Shown here: in pieces, positions 5,694-9,792 of the stretch
How the letters are laid out: every line of letters starts with the position of its first letter
Numbering within the stretch: position 1 is the stretch's first letter
Assembly: GCA_002427535.1 (NCBI GenBank)
Contig: DIRK01000004.1
Location: forward strand, 6,574-16,365
Source: Mageeibacillus sp. UBA5438
GTDB lineage: Bacteria > Bacillota > Clostridia > Saccharofermentanales > DTU023
DNA: 9,792 bases
Direction of reading: 5' to 3'
The notes under the pieces: model-generated
What the model was told of the DNA's origin: nothing
Databases searched by the model: none
What the model saw: the letters and a program-made list of their open reading frames with translations, nothing else
Program-made: the position numbers and the translations under genes

Positions 5694-7437
5694 CGAGTGA
5701 TCCCCCGCTCTTTTGTGAGTCATAGACTTCTTTGTAGATGGACGAGCTTGTAAGCAGTTCTTCGTGGGTGCCCACAGCGCTGATTTTGCCGTCGTCCATG
5801 ACGATGATTTTGTCGGCGTCTTCGACGGAGGCGACGCGCTGCGCGATGATGATCTTGGTGGTCCCCGGGATCACTTCTGACAGGCCTTCGCGGATGCGTT
5901 GGTCGGTTTTGGTGTCAACGGCACTTGTGGAGTCGTCGAAGATTAAGACTTTTGGATTTTTTAATAGGGCGCGGGCGATGCAGAGCCTCTGGCGTTGTCC
6001 CCCCGATAAATTGCTGCCGCCGCGTTCGATGTAGGCGTCGTACTGTTCGGGCATTTGGCGGATGAATTCGTCTGCCTGGGCAATTTCGCAGGCTCGTATC
6101 ATTTCTTCGTCTGTGGCGTTTTCATTGCCCCAGCGCAGGTTTTCCTTGATAGTGCCTGAGAACAGGATGTTTTTTTGCAGGACGACGGCGACTTGGTCGC
6201 GCAGGGTGACAAGGTCGTAGTCGCGTACGTCGATGCCGCCTACGGTGACGCGGCCTTCGACGACGTCATATAGGCGCGGGATGAGCTGCACTAAGGTGGA
6301 CTTGGAGGAGCCTGTGCCGCCTAGGATGCCGATCGTCTCCCCTGAGTTAATGGTCAGATTGATCCGGTCGAGGACGGGTTTTTCAGAGTCGCGTGAATAG
6401 CGAAAGGTGACATCTTCAAAGGTAATCGATCCGTCGGGAACGTCCAATATAGGGTCAGGGCCGTTTTGAAGATCGCTTGTTTCTTCCATGACTTCGACGA
6501 TGCGTTCGACAGAGGCCCTTGAAATAATGAACAAGACAAATACGTTTGACAGGAGCATGAGGCTCATGAGGATTTGCATGGTGTAGGTGATGAGGCTTGT
6601 GAGCTGTCCCGTGGTGAGTCCGAAGGCGGGGTTGTTGCCTGCGGCCACGATTTCTTTGGAACCGAACCAGGCTAATAGTACGGTGCTGGTGTACAGGCAG
6701 AATTGCATCAAGGGGGCGTTTAGTGCCAGTCTTTTCACGGCGCGGTTGAAGTCGTCGTAGATTTTGAGTGAGATCTTGGTGAATTTTCCGATCTCGTGTT
6801 CTTCTCTTGTGAAGTTCTTGACGACGCGGATGCCGAGCAGATTTTCTTGGACGACGTTATTCAAATTGTCGTATCGTTTGAATACGCGCACGAAGATGGG
6901 GTGGACGTGGTTGATGACGAGTAAAAGCCCGAGGGTCAAGAACACAATGATGCCCAAGAAGATTAAGGAGAGACGCGCGTGGATGCGAAAGGCGAAAAAG
7001 AGTGCGAAGGCCATCATCATGGGGGCGCGGGCCCCGATGCGTATGGTCATCTGGTAAGCGTTTTGCACGTTGGCCACATCGGTGGTGAGCCTCGTGATGA
7101 TGCTTGCGGTGGAGAATTTGTCGATGTTGGAAAATGAGAATTGCTGGATGTTTTGGAAGACGTCGTTTCTTAAGTTCCTGGCAAATCCGGAGGCCGCGAT
7201 CGCGGTGTTTTTGCCGGCGAAAAAGCCAAGGGCCATGGAGATGAAAGCGGAGGCGACCAACATGGCACCGTACTTCAAGATGTTGCCCATATTGTTCTCT
7301 GCGATGCCGTAGTCAATGAGGTAGGCCATGACGGTGGGTACGATGATGTCGAATATCGACTCGATACCTGCAAAAAGAGGTGCTAAATAGCTAGATCTCT
7401 TGTATTCTCGTACGCTTTGTAAGATTTTTTTCAACAT
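5686..7437 (-). CDS. ABC exporter half-transporter, subunit with a degenerate ATPase site
   Basis: Partner half of the heterodimeric exporter encoded by the next gene; inner membrane. 583 residues from ATG 7437. Membrane segments are visible at about 18-41, 57-75, 138-150, 156-175, 244-262 and 282-304. In the ATPase, Walker A reads GGTGSSKST (Lys379), with Ser in place of the second-to-last Gly; the signature LSGGQ (477-481) is intact. Walker B ends IFDD, so the catalytic Glu is Asp502, and the switch His is Gln533 (IAQRVAS). This is the family pattern of the subunit whose own nucleotide site is slow or inactive while its intact signature completes the partner's active site. A TTG three codons upstream (7446) is an alternative start, but homologues begin at MLKK. 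I find no clear ribosome binding site before either. Gap to the transglutaminase-like gene is 81 bases. Confidence 0.93.
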   Translation of the reverse strand: MLKKILQSVREYKRSSYLAPLFAGIESIFDIIVPTVMAYLIDYGIAENNMGNILKYGAMLVASAFISMALGFFAGKNTAIAASGFARNLRNDVFQNIQQFSFSNIDKFSTASIITRLTTDVANVQNAYQMTIRIGARAPMMMAFALFFAFRIHARLSLIFLGIIVFLTLGLLLVINHVHPIFVRVFKRYDNLNNVVQENLLGIRVVKNFTREEHEIGKFTKISLKIYDDFNRAVKRLALNAPLMQFCLYTSTVLLAWFGSKEIVAAGNNPAFGLTTGQLTSLITYTMQILMSLMLLSNVFVLFIISRASVERIVEVMEETSDLQNGPDPILDVPDGSITFEDVTFRYSRDSEKPVLDRINLTINSGETIGILGGTGSSKSTLVQLIPRLYDVVEGRVTVGGIDVRDYDLVTLRDQVAVVLQKNILFSGTIKENLRWGNENATDEEMIRACEIAQADEFIRQMPEQYDAYIERGGSNLSGGQRQRLCIARALLKNPKVLIFDDSTSAVDTKTDQRIREGLSEVIPGTTKIIIAQRVASVEDADKIIVMDDGKISAVGTHEELLTSSSIYKEVYDSQKSGGSLDG

Positions 7438-7457
7438 GCTGATCAAGATAATTCTAT

Positions 7458-7498
7458 GTCTAACTAAGTAGACTAATCATCCGGCGTTGATTCGTCAA
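7458..7498 (-). promoter_or_regulatory. Possible weak promoter with inverted repeat before the ABC exporter genes
   Basis: On the minus strand TTGACG (7498-7493) lies 17 bases before TAGTCT (7475-7470); the -35 matches well, the -10 only 3 of 6. The -10 overlaps an inverted repeat, GTCTA (7458-7462), six bases, TAGAC (7469-7473). It could be a regulated promoter for the exporter pair. It could equally be chance, with the exporter read from the promoter at 8752. Confidence 0.25.
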
Positions 7499-7518
7499 TG
7501 GTGAATCTGTCGTTCTTT

Positions 7519-8673
7519 TTACTTCATTCCGTTCATTTCATTTAAAAAATCAATAAAAAGTTCACTGGGTAGATGTTCATCCGCAGGTGAAACGGGTAAA
7601 TAGAAATAAATGTCTTCTACGAGAACTTGCCCCGGCTCATCTTCGCTTGAGGTGTCGTCCCAGGTGACGTCGACGAGAACGGGCTCACTTCCGTCACAGG
7701 GGTAGATCATGTTCCATGCGTGGCTTGTCGCCTCTTCTTCGTTCCCCAATATCCAGACCGCGTTGATGTCCGCGTATTGCGCGATGAGTGCGAAGGCGCG
7801 GGCGTAGCCTGCGCAGACGGTCATTTCATCTTGGGAGACAAGCGCGTTGTACGCTTCTTGGCAGGCTTCGTATTTCCCCATTCCCAACATGGCGTCGGGG
7901 TCATAGCCGACGGGTGAATAGGTGTTGCGCCGCGCTAAGTAGTCGTGGATTTTTTTGGCGTAGGCTTTTTCGCTCTCAATGTCTGTCCAGCCCTCTAAGG
8001 GAACAGGGTTTCGGCGAATAAAGCGACAGGCCGCTTCTCTTGCCAGTTGGTCGAATCCGGGTTCGGAATACTCGAGCTTGATGCGTGCCTGGACAATGCC
8101 CTCGTCATCGGGTGGCACGGTGAACATATGGATGGTGTCGTAGGCGCTGAACAGGTAGTAGCTCATGGCCACTTCGCAGGCGTCTGAGAGGATGGCATAG
8201 CCCGCGCCCTCAGAGACAGCGAATTCTTCAGTGAGCGACAGTTCAAATTCAAATCGGTCATTTAAAAAATTCCAAAGCACAAACCGCGTGACTTCGTTCT
8301 GTCTTGAAAAGGGACCGGATGACAATCGTTGCTCTCTCAAGCCCAGGACATCGGGATGAATGTTGGGATCGGGGTCGATATAAAGTTGGAGAACGGCAGT
8401 CGCTTCGGTTGTAACGGTTGTCGTCGTGACGCTTGTCGTTGTGAGGGTTGTATTTTGACTCGTTGGAATCGATCGATCCGGCAACTGGTATTCAACCGCA
8501 CTTGCAAATAGTAATGTGAGGAGGATATAGAAGGAGAGGGCGATGGAAAAGAAACCTAATATCGATCCTGTGACGACGGTCCAGAGCTTTCGTCTGCGCC
8601 AATAAAGAACCACAAGGAAAACAATTCCCGCAAAGGTTAACAGCAGTAGTAGTGCGGCTTGCCACAGTTCCAT
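7519..8673 (-). CDS. Membrane-anchored transglutaminase-like (protease-like) protein
   Basis: Protein of 384 residues with two N-terminal membrane segments (about 5-25 and 33-58), then a Thr/Ser-rich low-complexity linker (69-92), a middle region I do not recognise (about 93-230), and a C-terminal transglutaminase-like domain. The catalytic triad can be read as Cys287 (TVCAGYARAF), His318 (SHAWN) and Asp335 (LVDVTWDD), in the usual order and spacing. By topology the enzyme domain most likely sits outside the membrane, with the linker as a spacer. Prokaryotic members are mostly thought to act as cysteine peptidases or amidases; the substrate here is unknown. The start at 8673 has a consensus GGAGG six bases upstream; GTG at 8697 with GGGAG five bases upstream and ATG at 8688 are alternatives that add eight or five residues. 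A good promoter lies just upstream, and the exporter pair follows, so the three may form an operon. Confidence 0.82.
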   Translation of the reverse strand: MELWQAALLLLLTFAGIVFLVVLYWRRRKLWTVVTGSILGFFSIALSFYILLTLLFASAVEYQLPDRSIPTSQNTTLTTTSVTTTTVTTEATAVLQLYIDPDPNIHPDVLGLREQRLSSGPFSRQNEVTRFVLWNFLNDRFEFELSLTEEFAVSEGAGYAILSDACEVAMSYYLFSAYDTIHMFTVPPDDEGIVQARIKLEYSEPGFDQLAREAACRFIRRNPVPLEGWTDIESEKAYAKKIHDYLARRNTYSPVGYDPDAMLGMGKYEACQEAYNALVSQDEMTVCAGYARAFALIAQYADINAVWILGNEEEATSHAWNMIYPCDGSEPVLVDVTWDDTSSEDEPGQVLVEDIYFYLPVSPADEHLPSELFIDFLNEMNGMK

Positions 8674-8723
8674 GAATGTCCTCCACATGAGAATCACTTA
8701 CACTCCCAATGTTCTTACTACGC

Positions 8724-8752
8724 ATAGTAAAGCTGCGGTATGTCTGAGTCAA
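8724..8752 (-). promoter_or_regulatory. Sigma70-type promoter of the transglutaminase-like gene
   Basis: On the minus strand TTGACT (8752-8747) and TACTAT (8729-8724) are 17 bases apart, matching 5 of 6 and 4 of 6 consensus positions. The predicted start is near 8717, leaving about 44 bases before ATG 8673. It may also serve the downstream ABC exporter genes, as no terminator is seen after the transglutaminase-like gene. Confidence 0.6.
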
Positions 8753-8760
8753 TGCGTGCA

Positions 8761-8778
8761 AAATGATTGGCATCATTT
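8761..8778. repeat. Inverted repeat between the ATPase gene and the promoter at 8752
   Basis: AAATGAT (8761-8767) and ATCATTT (8772-8778) form a perfect 7-bp inverted repeat around a four-base centre, six bases after the stop of the upstream gene. As RNA it is a weak AT-rich hairpin followed by only four U residues, so it would be a poor terminator. Its place eight bases upstream of the -35 box would also fit a binding site for a regulator. Confidence 0.4.
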
Positions 8779-8783
8779 CGTTT

Positions 8784-9792
8784 TCATTCGAGAAGAAAAT
8801 CTATTATATTTTTAATCCTGATGCCTTCAAAATCTCGATACACCATCTGATCCATGGTAAGAATATATTTCGGATAATGGTCGGTTAAAGTCATGAGGGG
8901 TTCGAGCTCTCTGTCTCTGGTTTTCTCATCCATAATAGTGGCACAAACTTGGTAATAGATGATTTCTTTAGCTTTGCTTGCTACAAAATCGATCTCCTTA
9001 TCACCGATCTTCCCGATGGTGACCTCATAGCCTCGCCTTACGAGTTCGAAAAATACGATGTTTTCTAAGATATGGCCATAGTCAGTATTACCCAGCCTTG
9101 TCAGCTGGTTTCTGATGCCCGTATCCACCATGTAATATTTTCCCAAAGTCTTTAACAGCCTCTTCCCCTTTAAGTCGTATCGGTTGGCTTTATAGATGAT
9201 GAAGGCATTTTCCAGCATTTTCAGATAGTTATCGATGATTTCACTATTGGTCTTTCTTCCGCTACTCGTGAGATAGTCTGCTATCTTTTTTGTAGAAACG
9301 ATATTTCCAATATTCCCCCCTATGAATTTCAAGATATTTTCTAAAAGCGCCGCATCCCTGATCGCATTCCTTGTCACCACATCCTTGAACAGAACAGTGT
9401 TATAGACTCCTTCTAAGAACGGGCCTATGGTCTTGGGATTATCGATGAGTTCGACTACCGTAGGAAGACCACCATATTCGACGTATTGATTGAAAGCAGT
9501 TCCCAAGTCAACGCTATCCCCTCTGAAATCTAAATACTCTTTAAATGACAATGGCTGCATTTTGATTTCCACATAACGGCCTGACAGAAACGTTGATAGC
9601 TCTGATGAGAGAAGATAGGCATTAGAGCCCGTGATATAGATATCTACATTGGCGTCCACCAATAAAGCATTAATGACTCGCTCCCAGGAGCTGACCCGCT
9701 GGATTTCATCCAGAAGGATGTAGTACTTATCTTCCTTGTGAAGTAAACGTTCGTCGATATATTGGTGGAGCTTTTTGTAATCCTGAATCTCG
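8784..9792 (-). CDS. DUF4143-family ATPase, 5' end cut by the window edge
   Basis: C-terminal 335 residues of a two-domain protein: an AAA/ATPase domain followed by a DUF4143 domain. The visible start of the frame holds YYILLDEIQRVSSWE (Walker B and its catalytic acidic residues), then IYITGSNAYLLS, the sensor-like segment, and SGRYVEIKMQPLSFKEYLDF. The Walker A loop would lie beyond the window. The C-terminal domain shows LENIVFFELVRRGYEV and GDKEIDFVA, the nuclease-like E...EID pattern typical of DUF4143. Cellular role is poorly known; such genes are common, often multi-copy and mobile in anaerobes. The frame is open through the window edge, so the TTG at 9662 is internal and not the start. 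Composition is visibly more AT-rich than in the genes downstream, which suggests separate acquisition. Confidence 0.9.
   Translation of the reverse strand, partial: EIQDYKKLHQYIDERLLHKEDKYYILLDEIQRVSSWERVINALLVDANVDIYITGSNAYLLSSELSTFLSGRYVEIKMQPLSFKEYLDFRGDSVDLGTAFNQYVEYGGLPTVVELIDNPKTIGPFLEGVYNTVLFKDVVTRNAIRDAALLENILKFIGGNIGNIVSTKKIADYLTSSGRKTNSEIIDNYLKMLENAFIIYKANRYDLKGKRLLKTLGKYYMVDTGIRNQLTRLGNTDYGHILENIVFFELVRRGYEVTIGKIGDKEIDFVASKAKEIIYYQVCATIMDEKTRDRELEPLMTLTDHYPKYILTMDQMVYRDFEGIRIKNIIDFLLE

Noticed and set aside
7484..7508. Hairpin after the transglutaminase-like gene as a terminator (GATTC/GAATC)
   Set aside because: Only a 5-bp stem with a nine-base loop and no U-run; not credible as an intrinsic terminator.
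8492..8776. Minus-strand open frame of 94 codons overlapping the start of the transglutaminase-like gene
   Set aside because: It overlaps the promoter and the well-supported membrane segments of the real gene in another frame and resembles no family.
9660..9662. TTG as the start of the DUF4143 protein
   Set aside because: The same frame stays open to the window edge and encodes a Walker B motif upstream, so the TTG is an internal leucine codon.

Overview
All genes in this window lie on the minus strand, so transcription runs from high to low coordinates. The window suggests an anaerobic, amino-acid-fermenting bacterium, most likely a Firmicute (Clostridia sense). The evidence is a complete run of lysine-fermentation enzymes, strong GGAGG-type ribosome binding sites, a lysine riboswitch with an intrinsic terminator, and a heterodimeric ABC exporter of a type common in that group. 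The base composition of most of the window is moderate to GC-rich, so it is not one of the very AT-rich clostridia. I cannot name a genus from the sequence alone.

Layout in transcription order. (1) 9792-8784: the 3' part of a DUF4143/AAA-type ATPase gene, visibly more AT-rich than the rest. (2) 8783-8674: a promoter and an inverted repeat. (3) 8673-7519: a membrane-anchored transglutaminase-like protein. (4) 7437-5686 and 5693-3777: two overlapping genes for the two halves of a heterodimeric ABC exporter. (5) 3741-3461: a sigma70-type promoter, a lysine riboswitch aptamer and an intrinsic terminator. (6) 3460-1: kal, kce, kdd and kamA, the last running off the window edge.

The lysine genes encode steps of the 3-aminobutyryl-CoA route. 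KamA turns L-lysine into L-beta-lysine. The next step, beta-lysine 5,6-aminomutase (KamD/KamE), is not in the window and may follow kamA. Kdd oxidatively deaminates 3,5-diaminohexanoate, Kce exchanges the product with acetyl-CoA to give acetoacetate and 3-aminobutyryl-CoA, and Kal removes ammonia to give crotonyl-CoA. The four genes are separated by only 12-13 bases each and form one operon.

The most interesting element is the leader of this operon. The 5' arm of the terminator is itself part of the aptamer (end of P5, the P5-P1 junction and the 3' strand of P1). A lysine-bound aptamer should therefore block the terminator, which predicts a lysine-activated ON switch, the reverse of the usual lysine riboswitch that represses biosynthesis and uptake. 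This is inferred from base pairing read by eye. Two perfect 9-bp palindromes (ATTGWCAAT) placed at the -35 box and just downstream of the start site suggest a second, protein-based layer of control. I saw no CRISPR array, tRNA, rRNA or insertion sequence.
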